Below are positions 43,232 to 56,140 of a DNA stretch of 64,000 nt, piece by piece. Under the pieces are notes generated by a model that worked only from the letters and a program-made list of their open reading frames with translations, was not told where the DNA came from and did not search any database. Made by a program: the position numbers and the translations under genes. Position 1 is the first letter of the stretch; every line of letters begins with the position of its first letter. The DNA is from Penelope pileata (taxonomy: Eukaryota > Chordata > Aves > Galliformes > Cracidae): positions 537,295 to 601,294 of the forward strand of contig WBMW01004965.1 in the NCBI GenBank assembly GCA_013396635.1, written 5' to 3'.

Positions 43232-46200
43232 AAGAAACAATGTTATATAAGTAACTTTTAAACATACATCATGGTTACAGATTATAAAGTATTGTTATGC
43301 TGTGAAATACTTCCCAAAATTCAAGCCTAATTAATAATTTGTCCATTAGGATTCCAATACAGTATAAACAAATGTCATTTGGATAAGCCAAGCTATTGGA
43401 GGGCAAATTAGTCTACAAAATCTAATAAGAGTCACTGTAATCCCACTGCAAACAGGAATGACATTTACAAGGCAAATATTACCTGAATATAAAATAAAAA
43501 ATGTTTATTTTAACAGTTTAGCCTAAGCTTACACATTAGATACAAACCCACAAGCGTTCTTTCAGCCTATTTGGTCAAATAAGTCTATATCCATTTTGCA
43601 TAAGCATGTAGGGTGCATTAATTAAATATGCTCTCATCTCCAACGCTCTGAGATAAGGCTAATCATACACCACACAGTTAAATTATTAAAATGTGTGGGA
43701 CGTTAATCAAAAGCTGGCCCCAGGTTTAACAGCAGTCAAGTACTGATTATGCTCAGTCCTCAGTTTCTAGCACTGACTGTTTCTTATGTCTGCCATGTTC
43801 TGATCAATCAGTTTCTCTGCTTTAAGGAATAACGCTAATATTTAGCAAACGGAGAGAAGTAAAACCAAAGTTCCAGAATACAGTTACGTGGTTTACACAT
43901 GTAACTTCAAAATTCACTCCTGTCATCCAGGATAAACTACACCTGGACAAAAATCTAGCAAAAAATATAGAACTGTTTCACCGCCTCCATCTGAAACTTT
44001 GAACAATTCTGCAGTACCTGAACTTGAACTCCCAGACTTTGAATGTGTGCTGAACAGCCCCCTATTGTACTGCGCTTTTATGCTGGCAGGAACTGAAGTG
44101 TCAATCTTTCATCAGATAATCAGATTATGTCATGTTCTGACCAAATTCATTAGGAAAACTTTTACCAGTTCTATTATCTCAAACCCAAAAATCTAGATCA
44201 AAGTATAACCTATTTCACAGCACAATAAAACTGTTATAAATATTTAAACACTAATTAAAAAGCCTCTTTTGTTAAAAAGTAAATAAATAATTGAAAGCTA
44301 CCTCTTATAAATGCTATTCAATACAACCATATTTATCTCATGCTTCTCCGAAAAAACAGGACATATATGGTGGAGGGTGGGAAGAAACGCGCTAAAGCAG
44401 TCATTGGAGAAGACAGAGGGCTGCTGGACTTTAAAATCATTTGCCTAAAAAAAGCCATACTGAGTGCCCATTCTAGTGACAACGGGTTAACCCCTGAATG
44501 TCTCTGCCAACTCCATTCATATCAAACAATCTGATCTACTCTATCCAGAGGTACTGGGTGGACACCACCTCCAAAAGGAGAGAAGAAATACTTCTAAGGA
44601 TATCCCAGATCAGTGACTAATTCCATGGTAAACACAATTATATTTGTAATTTTTTTCTTCCTAAAACTTCCACAGTCTTGTCTCTAAAAAGGTAAGTAAC
44701 TGTAATCATTTGACAGACGTATTTTCTGCTTATAAGCAGATATGACATCTGCATAAACCAAACACAATGTGAGAGATTACTAAATATTTTCCCTTCTCTC
44801 CTTTTTAGGTGGATAACAAGTGTGGCATAACAGGGAAACAAAGAATTCATGAGATTATTAACAGAGCAAGGAACTGAGCATAGGCTAATCCCTGAGCAGG
44901 AGCAGCAACAATAAACAACAACAGGACAGTCACCAATACTGATTTCACTTATTTTTCAGGACTATAATCAGATTCTCCATCTGTAACTCAAACTTTAGAA
45001 GTATGATAATTTACGGAAAGGAGATTAATTTAGCCATTTCGAGTCAAAGACGTATTTCATAGCTTCATCCCAAATCCTGTATATTGTTAGGATCCCTTTC
45101 CCCTTTGAAGACTTAGTGAATGATTGAAGCTTCTACTTTCTGAGAAACAGATAACACAAGACTAGTAATCTGACTCTAAGCCACTGGATAAAGGCAGTTT
45201 GTTTCCTCTTAGCCCATCTGTCAACACCTCTTCAGTAATTAGTCCTAATTATTACAAAGGGCTAGCCTCCCATTCGCATTATTAAATCAGAAATAGTATC
45301 ATAGCCAGGTATCTTTCAACGCCTACCAGACTGGCGACCTTCGATTTCATTGAATCTTCTATCAGTATCCGCCTTTGGAAGAGCCTCAGCAGTAATTTTA
45401 GCATCAGCTTCAAAGATGCAAATCCCACAGTGGAATTCCAGGGATGCATTCATATACACACCCACATCATGTGACAGGGGAGCAAGCAACACAATTGACC
45501 TTTGCATTGTTCTCTAAACTCCCGTGATATAAAACACACATCTCTATTTTATACAATAGAACTGTTTTTTGCCTGCGTGCTTAGAAGTGCTCCTTTGAAC
45601 TAAAGGCCGATAGGAAAAATAGTGAAACTGTGACTATAAAGATGAGGGTCAAATCTTTGTTAAGAGAACAATACATCTGAAACTTTTTTTCACATCAAGA
45701 TAAATTTGCAAAAAGTAAATAGTGACTAAAAATATGCATCAACGTATTTAGGTGTGAAGACTTAAAAGGCTTCTTTAGTTTATTTTTGCCCCACAGCTGA
45801 AGTACTTCCCCAGAAAACTGGAAAACAAAAAGGATGACATCAAAACACTCAGAGAATCAAAGCTCAATTAGCTCAGACTTTGGTCAGACAGTTTTTTAAG
45901 CTCTTCATTTCTGTTAATGTTTATTTAACTGAAAAAGGAGGAAAAAAAGACACTTTTAAGAACCAAGCCCTCTGTTTCGTTTGATTAAAAACCAAACGTT
46001 TTCCAACAGCATATCGGAGACCGCTAGTGAGGGTTTCTGTATGCTGGATTTCTCATCAACAGAACACCACTGCATGACTCCTCAGGCACTGTGAACCGGC
46101 CTGGACTGTACTGCTACAGTTTGTGGCTTATGGAAGAGTCTCTGTGGAAAGCTTGTGTCCAGAGGAGCAACACAACTACTCAAAATTCTCCATGTGAAGA

Positions 46201-47422
46201 AAATACGCACATCCTCTAATTACAACAGAGCATATTTTTGTTGATACACTTACTGTTTCCAAAAATACAACATACACAGACATTTTAAAGAACGTTTCTG
46301 TGTATTACATTGAAGTTTATCAGTGTTGTATTATCCTCTTTGCAGGTCCTCTCTAAATGCTACAAAGGTTGATAATGAAACAATATCTAAATAAATGTAC
46401 AAAAACCTTGATAGGATGCCCCAGCCCACAGGGATGTCACTGCAGCTCTGTGGTGTCACTAAGGCCCAGTGTGTGGAACGGGAACCAAGTCCTAGGCCCC
46501 TGTCTGTGGATGTGGGCAGCCTGAAGTCCCTCTTCTGTCTCATCCTCTCCATTTGGCCTACTTGGAATGAGCGCAGCCATCTCAGCAGAACACAGTACTG
46601 TAGCATGAAGAGACTACTCCTATTCAGAAACTATTTCCTGCATACCTGTCATGCACACCTTCTGGCTGGAGTACTCAGGGCATCACACACCACCTGGATG
46701 GCTTTTCACTTCAGAGATAACTAAAACTCACTGCCATGAAAAATAAATAAACATGCACACAAGATTCGCTTTCCAATTTGTACATTTTCCAAATAAATGC
46801 CATGTTAGCAACACGCACAGTAGCAGGCAGGCATTTGACTATCAATGGATCAGACTTTGAAATGCATTAATACTTTCAGTATCAACAACGCAGTATTAAC
46901 ACACTTGATAGCAATTATTTCTTACAAGAATTCAGCATATTAACAATCAGACCTTTCCAAAGGAAAACATTATACGGTTCTGGCATTGCAGAAGAAATGC
47001 CCAGCAGGGTCAGGTGAGTGGCCCACCTGGTGCAGTATCCTGCTTCCAGCAGTGGAGTGCTGTTTAGAGATGCTACTTCTAGCTCTTGCATTGCAGGATT
47101 TGGAGGACAACAGTTTCACGTTCAGCTTCTTCACCACTGTCACGATTTTGTAAATCCCAGTGATAGATCTATCTTTCTCTAAACTAAGGAGTACCAGTCT
47201 TACTAATTTCTCAGAGGGCAGTTATTCCATTTCCCCTGATCATTTCAGTTGTCATTTTCGGTATCATCTCTAACTCCGCTAAAACCATCTGGAGAAGCAC
47301 AGAACTTAAAGTCGTACTTCAGATGTAAGCCCACTGAGGCTTTAGTTAGTAGCCAAATGACACCCTTAATGAGATAAATCTTTGCTGACTTCAAAAATCA
47401 TGTGATTTTCAAGAGAGAAGTT

Positions 47423-47456
47423 ACTTCTTTCTTCAGTAGACTTCTTTCTTCAGTAA
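47423..47456. repeat. Tandem 17-bp duplication
   Basis: acttctttcttcagta occurs twice in succession with one base between copies. A short slippage duplication. Confidence 0.85.
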
Positions 47457-48120
47457 TTCCAGCTAATACACCTGGCAAAGGAACCTGTCTTTGCTCTCAA
47501 CAGTTTAGGATTTCTGCTGTAGGGCAAGCCAACAGAGAAAAGGCAAAGTGCAATTGCACTGTCCAAGGATCTACATCCGGAAGAAATAGCATAATATTTT
47601 TAATAGTACTTCCTGAAACACCTACACTTCCTAGAATTACCAGTTAAAATCCCAGGGGAAGTGATAATGTTCTCTGTCCATCCAAGCCTAATAGACTGCT
47701 TCCCTACACTGCTGTGTATCTTTCAGAGAAGCATTTAAAGGCCCTACCTCTCTGCAGCAATGCTCAAGAGCTTTGGTCCATTTTTGTAGCGATAAGTTCT
47801 GTAGCCTCTCTTGTTGCCTTGGACCAAAATCCCTCTAACATCATACTATCAGCTCTTCCTCTTCATTCCCACCTACATGCATTCAAGTGGCATATTTTAC
47901 AGTTAACCATACTGTTCCCTGTTTTAATGTTACTTTGTGGAAAAATTGGAGTAGCAACAGTTTGCTTTTTTCCCTTGATTTTCATCTCATATCATTAATG
48001 TTCATGGAAGTAAAGTGTTCAGGTCAAAAAGAGGAAAAAATTATAAAAGCATATAAGCACAACGTAATCTCAATAGAACAAAGAAACCATATCCCATCAG
48101 AAGGAACAGAAGGAAATACA

Positions 48121-48664
48121 TAGGGTGCTCCGAAAATAATGCTTCCCATTTATTTCCATGGAAACTACAACAGGTACGAAGAGCATAAGAACACTATTTG
48201 ATAGAGAAAATTCTCAGCTACAAAACACTATTTTTAACATAGTCATCACCATTAGCTATACATTTTCACCATCGCTGACCAAGAGCCTGCATGCCACACA
48301 CATAAAAATCTGCACCAGCAGAGGTGCTCCACTGTTGCTGTCGCCACTGCTGAAACACACCACCACCCCTCACTGTGCTCACATCCACTGGCTGGTCTCC
48401 ATAAATGCTCAGCAAATGTCTGTTAATGTCAATAGGTGCAATGTTTTCTGCATGGAGGAATTCAATTTCACACCTTTGCTTCATCCGCACTTCCATGTCA
48501 GATGCCATTGTGTCAGAGTGTCCTTCTGCTGCTGTCACACGGCAACAACACAGCACACAATATTGGTGGGAAGGTTCAATCTCTACTGCCATCCCACCAC
48601 CATCCGCCTCTGCCATTGTGGGCCAACATAATAAAGTGGGAGGCGTTACTTTCGGAGCAGCCCT
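48121..48664 (-). mobile_element. Non-autonomous mariner (Galluhop / Mariner1_GG-like), internally deleted copy
   Basis: The left end gggtgctccgaaaataatgc and the right end, read in reverse as ggctgctccgaaagtaacgc, are imperfect terminal inverted repeats. TA precedes the left end; the right flank is TC, so the target duplication is not intact. On the - strand an open frame starts at 48616 and keeps the N-terminal transposase segment (KQRCEIEFLHAENIAPIDIN ... YGDQPVDVSTVR). It then jumps to 3'-end sequence. The central and catalytic DDE/D region is absent, so the copy cannot make transposase. Length is about 540 bp. Confidence 0.85.
48266..48616 (-). pseudogene. Mariner transposase remnant (N-terminal part, catalytic domain deleted)
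   Basis: 116-codon open frame inside the 48.1-48.7 kb element. The segment with RMKQRCEIEFLHAENIAPID resembles the helix-turn-helix start of mariner-family transposases. From about residue 82 onward the frame runs into the element's 3' end (FQQWRQQQWSTSAGADFYVC), consistent with an internal deletion. Not expected to be functional. Confidence 0.75.
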
Positions 48665-51322
48665 CGTCTATCTTTGCTCCAGCTCTGTGAGTCACCCAAG
48701 CACTGAGCAGACAGTGCCAAAATCTCCCCAAGACTGGGTTCAATATCACTGCAATACAACCACAGTCCTGTGTCAGTCTCACTTCTGCCATATCTCCAAA
48801 GTCTACCACCAAAAATCTGCAGGGACACATAAGCCAATCTCCCAATGGTCACCCAGAAATGCCTGCCTTAAAACAGCAATGAGATGGATACATCCCATGG
48901 CCTTTCTCTAGCAGTTTAGCCCAAGTGCAGATTGCAGGATGAGGCCCCATGTTCCCGTGAAGTCCTTCAATGAGGAAATGAGATCTGGATTTCATGAAAT
49001 TCCTAGCAATGCAAAGCAGAATATTCATTTTTAGATACTACACATTAGAACATTTTATATAAACATATTTCTGCAGTTTGCTCAGTGGTAAAACAGTTCC
49101 CACTAAGGTCCAAAAACCTCAATAATTTTACACAAGAGTAGCACCAGTAACTAACACTGATTTTAAGGAGACTACTCATGTAGAGATGTGAACATATCTG
49201 TGAACAGCAGCCACGTAACACTAACTTAGCTGCTGTCTTTATCCCTCTCAAACACAAAATTTTTCTTAATAATGTGTTTTCTATAAAACCAGATTATAAT
49301 TTAACCTGCAAGGTATGTTCCTTTTTCAAATCTGCAAGTACTAGTTTCAGGGAAGAAGTCTGTGCCAAAGCATATTATACCTACTACAGCAATAAATTCT
49401 TCACAGATGAGGTTTTATACATAAATTACCTTCATTTACAGTCTCAGAATGCTCTTCTAAATTTTATGGGATAATATGAATTATGAGCACCCATTTATTT
49501 CTTGTAGGTATAATGTGAGACAGATTTCTTCTCATATATGCAAAAGATTATGCGACTGCGTTGTACTCTGCACCTCTCCCCCTCCACCCCTTGTTGAACA
49601 AATGCGATAACACGGACCAGCCACTTGCTTAAGAGGAGCATACAGCCTGCTATAAAGTTATGTATGTATGAATTAAGTCTAACCAGGATTAAACATGAAT
49701 CACATGGTTAAATGAAAGCAATAAAAATATCTGAAAGGTTTTTTTCAAAACCTTATAAACTTAAATTTCTTAAACTACTATTTCTTAGTTTAGTTATTGG
49801 TACATTTATGGCTTGGCAAAATAACTCCTTTTAAGCAAATTGTACATTTAAAGGGCACAATTTATATTTAATTGAAACTAGCATTGTAATCTTTACAAAA
49901 CTTGGCTGGATTTCGCTGGCTGAACTTTAGGTATTTTGCTGGTTCTGCTGGATTTTTAAAACCCTAGAGATGTGGGAATTGAATGAGTCTGTTCACTATT
50001 ATTAGTAGTCTGTAGTAAATACTGTTGGTGATCCACAGGAACCTAAATCCCAGCCATTCTTCATATATCCATTCAACACTGGGTGCTCTGGACTCAGTTC
50101 ATACACACTTGCCTCAGGAGCTCTAATTTCAGGCAATCACAATGAATGCGAGCTGGCAAGCAGTACCAGGACCCCAACTCTGCAAACTGCTCTAGCCCAT
50201 CATCTGAGTGAGCTTAGAAGTTACAAAGGCTTTGCAAGACCAGGTCCAGGATCAGTCGTGTTTCTACAAGGTCACAGTCTTGGTCCACTGTATTAAGCAG
50301 CAACACTGCCAACAATGCTTCAAAATGCCCCTGCTCACTGCCACTGAAACCAAGAGGTGAAACAGAGCAGGAATTGCACAGATGGTACAGGAAGGCTTGC
50401 CCTGCTCCCACGACAGTGGAGGAAGGATCCAGCATGAAGGCTCATCAACAAGATCAGACAAAAGAGAAAACACTGAATCATATTAAAGTAATTACCAGAA
50501 AATAAGACTTCTGTAAAATATTTGCAATCAGCTAGTTCAAGCCTTCAGGCTCAGTCTTGTACTGGGCTGCACGCAGTGGCACCTCTCCAGGAGGCGCTCC
50601 AGGAAGAACGGGTGACTCAGAGACACAATTCCTCCCTGGCTCCCTTCCTCTCGCATGGGAGAACAAATAACATCACCCCATTCTCAATGAAACATACTCC
50701 CACATTGCTCCCAGACAGCCTGAGAGCAGAAAAGGCATAGCCCTACTCCCCCTGCTTGCCCTGTTCATAGAGAGAGAAGGCAGCAGGCACGAAGACCCCA
50801 TCTCCTCTCCTTTCCCTTCTCCCCATGCCCAAATGCGCTGTCTAAAGCAGCATATGGGACACATTCATTTTCTACTCTCGCCCTGAGGTGCTTCCAGGGA
50901 CAGGAACAACCTAGCATGAAGATAGTATCAGCATGAAAGAGAAGAGAATCCCAGTTAGGAAGAGCATACGCCGTCACTAGAAAACGATATCCATATTTAA
51001 TGGGCACGAGCAGGAAGGCATTCATTTCAGAGATTTTCCCTTTATTTTTAAAATAAAGGGTATTACAAAATGTCCAATTACATCATCGGCCACTACACAA
51101 TATTTACAGCATAAAATTGCTATAATTAAACACTGTTGATTATAATAATTTAGCAATGGAGCAATAAAATAAGCAAGTACCTTTAAAATACTATTGCCAT
51201 AGAGTAATCAGACAATACAAGACGGGGTAAATGACCTGTCAGGACCTTAAGTGTCCCAGAGGGAGACATGAGATTCAAGGTGCAAGGATTCTCAGGCCCA
51301 TGCACTGTGTCCTTCAAATCTA

Positions 51323-51325
<3 letters not shown>

Positions 51326-51359
<34 letters not shown>
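51326..51359. repeat. Poly-T tract (34 T)
   Basis: Long T homopolymer shortly before a single N at 51373. Such runs commonly break assemblies. Confidence 0.9.
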
Positions 51360-51361
<2 letters not shown>

Positions 51362-51559
51362 ATGTTTGGAGANTTTGGAGAGCAGCCGATGGCTCATTTA
51401 TGCCAAAAGACAAGAGAGAATTCCTGTCCTAACTGGCTCAGAGTCACCACGTCACCTTAGAACTAGTCACCTGGGAAAAACAAAGGCTTGTAGAGAGACT
51501 CAACATATTAAAGATCTGAAGCAATGAGAGAGTTCAGTCCACCTCACATTAAATGTACG

Positions 51560-51733
51560 TAGGTCACTCTGAAAGTAATGCCTCCCATTTATTTCCATGG
51601 AAACTACAGCAGATAGAAAAAGCACAAGAACACTATTTCATAGACAAAATACTCAGCTACAAAACACTATTCTTAACATAGTCATCACCATTAGCTATGC
51701 ATTTTCGCAAGCGATNTGCCTGCACATGCATCT
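51560..51733 (-). mobile_element. Second mariner (Galluhop-like) copy, cut off at an N
   Basis: Starting from TA at 51560, ggtcactctgaaagtaatgc and about 155 following bases run parallel with the left end of the element at 48.12 kb, including the shared block with ctcagctacaaaacactatt. The similarity stops around an N at 51716, followed by a short tgcctgcacatgcat piece. The rest is either missing from the assembly or deleted. Confidence 0.85.
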
Positions 51734-54700
51734 TCACTGAAGGCCAACAGCTGTCTTTATTAGTGCTGGAAAATCTTTCAATATTATATTTTAAAAAAAA
51801 CCCATTTATTTGGAAATATCATCCAAAATATAGGAAATAAAAGATATTCCCAGTAGATATTCTCAGTAAGCTGTCTGCCACAGAGAACAAAAAAACCGTC
51901 ATATTCATATTAAATATTAATAATTCTATTTTGGGGTTAAATGACAATCCTGGGTGAATGGTGATAAAGACATTTGGGAAGCAGGAGCAAAGCCCCAGCC
52001 AACCAGGTGTGGTACTGCCCTTAGGACACAGGGCACGCTGTCCTGAGCAGGGACACCTCTGCCAGCCACAGCAGGGCAAGCGGCCATGCCTCCTCCTTTC
52101 CTTCTTGGGGCAACTGATGCTGCTTTAAGGCGAGACCTCCAGCACAGCTCCCAGTCTGCAAGGCTCAGGTGCTGACAGCATGCCAGACCCACACAGACAG
52201 GGCAAAATAAAGGGTGGATGTGGAGCAGAAGCTGGGATAGACAACACTGAAAAGTCCTGTACATTTGGCATTACATTTTTTGTCAAAAAAAAAAAAAAAC
52301 AGAATACAGCCAATTCCCATTCATGGGTTTGACAAACTCTTTTTGTTTTTCTAGGTAGATTTTCAGCTAAGCAAGAACTGAGCTAGAAATGTCCAGTTCA
52401 AACTAAATGTCCTATAAACTAAATATGGCTGATTACCCTTTGCTAAGAACAAAGTTAAGCTTGTCAAAAAATCACGTTTCTAAGCAGGAATAACGACCAT
52501 GTCCAATCCCACTGCTCAATTTTAATTATATAAAAAATAAAAATAAAAAAATGTACAACAAAACTAAAAAAGAAAAAAGAAAAGAAAGAAAGTCTTCTAT
52601 TAGCTTCAGTAGTTGTGAGGGAGCAGGAAGAATAATGTGTTCAGCTGCCACGGAGGAAGCACATACGACAACTGGAAAAATGGACTATAAAAAGCTTTTC
52701 TTACATAAACAAAAGAGGAAGTAACCAACACCCTTAATTGTCGAAGTGAAAGGTGGAGGGTCTGAATCCAAAGCTAGAAAAAAGGAGTAAAAATGAAGGT
52801 CCTGCATGTTTCACATTTTTCCAATTATTCTCAAATCTAAGTCTTGTTCAATAGGGTCAAACTGCTACCAATAGCAGCCCTGACAAATCTCACTGCATCA
52901 CACATTCAAGCACCACACATGTATGCAACCCACTGCCAGCTGGGTAGGGTGGAGAGCCCTCTGCACCAGGGACGTGGGATCAGAAAGGCCATGGTGCTGT
53001 GCTGCAGAAATGCCATCACTTCTGCTCCAAGTGCCACTGCTAACCAGCAGCGTCCCCAGCTGCATGCCAGGACTACATCAACCCAGCCACAACGCAGTGC
53101 TCCCCCAGGCAGGAGCCAATGCGGCATCATCTCGTATGTCAGAGATGTACGCACCTGGCATGCTGATCTGCAGCAGACATCAAGTCTCTATGGGAGATCA
53201 ATCCAAAAGAGTTTCCATGATGCCTCACTGACGCTTCAGTAGTCTCGTATTTTTCCATTAAGGTCATTTTCCTTAGCTGTGAAAATATGTTGGCTCGTGG
53301 CAGTTAGCAAAGTCGTAACTTTCTAGTTCCAGAGCTTGAATTTATCAGCAATTTTTTAGTGAGTGCAATGGAGTAAGGTCAGAATGTAGACACACAGATT
53401 CTACTAATTCTTACAAAATTATTCCTTCCCCAGGCATGAAAAACCACAAAACTGACCTCAAACAAGGCAGAAGTCAGCATTTCTAATGAACTCATCAAGG
53501 TCATTTCACTTAAAAATTTCTCACATAGTTTTGAACATCTACCATTCATAAGTGCCTATAAATTAAAAACAGAGAATTTATCACAAAACATTGAAATGGA
53601 AGCAGATAGCTCATATTTTCTCCTGCCCCCAGAACATGTCAAGTTGTTTTGGAATTTTTGACAACAATGATTAGAAACACAGCAAACACTTGGACAACAC
53701 AGACCGACCAATCAGGGATAAAATCACATTCTTCTTCCTCGGGAAGGCATTAGAACTGTTCTGCCCGGGACAACAAGGACAACGACCCCTGGCACAGCTC
53801 AGCACTTCACGCACCAGAACAGCCAATCTGCTCTGCCCCGGTACCCGTGGTCAGCACAACCAGACCAGCACACCGGTCTCCTTAAAGCATTTTCCTTCCT
53901 CCGCAGAACACACAAAGAAGAGTTTGTGACAGGCCATTCTCCCTCCTCATTTCAAAATGAGACTCCATGGCCTTACCTACAAACCTCTGCCACGGCTCAG
54001 ACCAGCCTCGCTCCTACACGCCTTCAGCTCTCCCACATTTGCGTGTGTGCTCACTTTATCACATCGCCTCATGTTTTTTTTTCCCCACAGTATTTCCATG
54101 GGTCTTCTCCAAAATCACATTCTGCAAAAACTACTGACCCAATACAGCACAGCTCACCCTGTGAATACTGAAATCCTTGATGCCTCCTATCTTGTTTGCA
54201 GCTCTCCTTCCCCCACCTCCTAGCATGAACTGGGACTTTTTTTCCTCAAACTGTCTCACCATTTACACATGGCAAAATTGGCCCTGCAGACTTCCATCTG
54301 ATACCTGCTGATCAATTTATATGCACAGAGCACTGTGCAAATTTATAACAGTTTGATAATGTAAATTTAAAAAAAAAATAACTCTTAAATGCTTACACAA
54401 TTCTCCTGTCTCTAGTTCTCAAGCAGTTACTTTTTTGATACTCTCAAAATCTGATGATAGAAACTTGCATTTTAGGGAGAGGGAAGTAGAAATTCCTCAT
54501 CAAGCGAGCAAGTTGAGCTATGCTTCTGGGTATGTATTACAGTATCTTTTCTTGCATCACACCTACTCTACTAAATATACAAAACACTGAGCAAGTGATA
54601 GCTTTGTCAGCCACCAGCTAATCAAATGAAAAATTATTAGGCTTAGAAAAATAATAAAAGCAGAAGCCAGCTGTGCATTTGTTGGATGAAAATCCCAGTG

Positions 54701-55140
54701 TCTCCCATGTTAGCTCATGTGCATTTCAATTTCTGGGAAGAAAATAATGGGAGTTTCTCCACCCTTTCTCATGTGAGCCATAAAACAGATTTATTACCTA
54801 GGATATATTCTGTGTTTTCTCCTGAGGAAAAAAAGAAAGTGGTGGAACAAGTTCATTTTTTCCCCTCTACAACTAGGATTTTCTTTATAATAAACACAGA
54901 GCTAAATTTTGGTATCATATGGCCCTTACATTTAATGCTCTGGTCACACTTTTTACCTTTCTAAATCTTGAAGTGTAGCATTTTCATTTCAGTGGGGAAT
55001 ACACAGCTGCTCCAGCTGTCTGAGTGTGAAAAATCTGTCCTAAGATTCCTATCTGGTACGTTTTAAAGTGGAATCCTTCCCTCCTCTAAATCAGAGAAAT
55101 TTAACTTCTAGTAAAAAAAAAATTGAGTTACTTGAAATAA

Positions 55141-55194
55141 TAAAATAAAATAAAATAAAATAAAATAAAATAAAATAAAATAAAATAAAATAAA
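55141..55194. repeat. (TAAAA)n microsatellite
   Basis: Ten uninterrupted TAAAA units plus a partial one. Likely polymorphic in length. Confidence 0.95.
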
Positions 55195-55342
55195 GGCGAA
55201 ACATTGTTCTGCATTTCCCTTCATACAGTTCCTGCTCAGCTTCACCTTATCCCTAACCGTCTCCCAGCAGCTCTGGGAAACTTAAGACAGCAAACTCAGA
55301 GGCTGAATATCATCTGGAAAGGTTTTCCTGTACTACTAGTAC

Positions 55343-55375
<33 letters not shown>

Positions 55376-55404
55376 NNNNNNNNNNNNNNNNNNNNNNNNN
55401 NNNN
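55376..55404. other. Assembly gap (29 N) inside a poly-T tract
   Basis: 29 N with T runs on both sides (about 55346-55375 and 55405-55417). Confidence 0.95.
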
Positions 55405-56118
55405 TTTTTTTTTTTTTGTCTGTAACAGTCATATTTTGACCTTTAAAAATAAATGATGAGAAATAATTTGCAGATTAAAAGATTTTTTACTCATAAGACT
55501 CCTAATTTGCTTACAGTGTGATGTTACAATTCCAAATTTCTCTGAAGAGCGGTAATAGTAAATCTGTTTATAGAAAAGGCAGTTTTCCCTACAACTTCCA
55601 CTTTTGAGATGCAGAAGAGACTGATTCGGTTTTTAAATGCCTCTGAATCTCAAAACAGCCTGGATTCTCCAGCTTAGAGGTCTGGAAACTGTCGTGGCTA
55701 ATATATACCTTCCAAAACGATACCCAGTAATACCTCCTTCTTTAAGTAAACCTGTGGACTCTGGAATATTTGTTGCCTAACTGTGACCTGCAATCTACTC
55801 TCGATAACGAGCACCTATTGTTTCATCAGTCACTTTTCACAGCACAGCAAAGCCGACATCCCTCCAAGTTCCAGTTCTTTCAAATAATCCCTCAACATAA
55901 GAACACTTACACGAAGCCATAAACAGTATTGGAATGATTTTGGAAAAAATGAGCTATGCCATCATTAGCTGCATATTAATAAAATGTGCATCCATGTGCA
56001 TTCATTACAGTTGTGAAATGTGCATATATACATTTTGCTTAGGAAAAGCAAAGAGTTCATTGTTTTTGTCATACAACTGAGCCAGCACAAGGCTCAAAAG
56101 GGAGCTCTTTTGCTTGGG

Positions 56119-56140
56119 CAAAAAACGTGCACGTTTTTTG
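56119..56140. promoter_or_regulatory. 22-bp perfect palindrome with two inverted ACGTG cores
   Basis: Six A, then cgtgcacg, then six T, with C and G at the ends: every base pairs with its mirror partner. It contains ACGTG on the + strand (56125-56129) and on the - strand (56134-56130), the core bound by bHLH-PAS factors such as HIF. Regulatory use is inferred only. Confidence 0.4.

Noticed and set aside
52844..53242. 132-codon frame with higher GC than its flanks
   Set aside because: No recognised protein family, and the complementary strand is similarly open over short stretches. Possibly an unrecognised repeat; not called as a gene.
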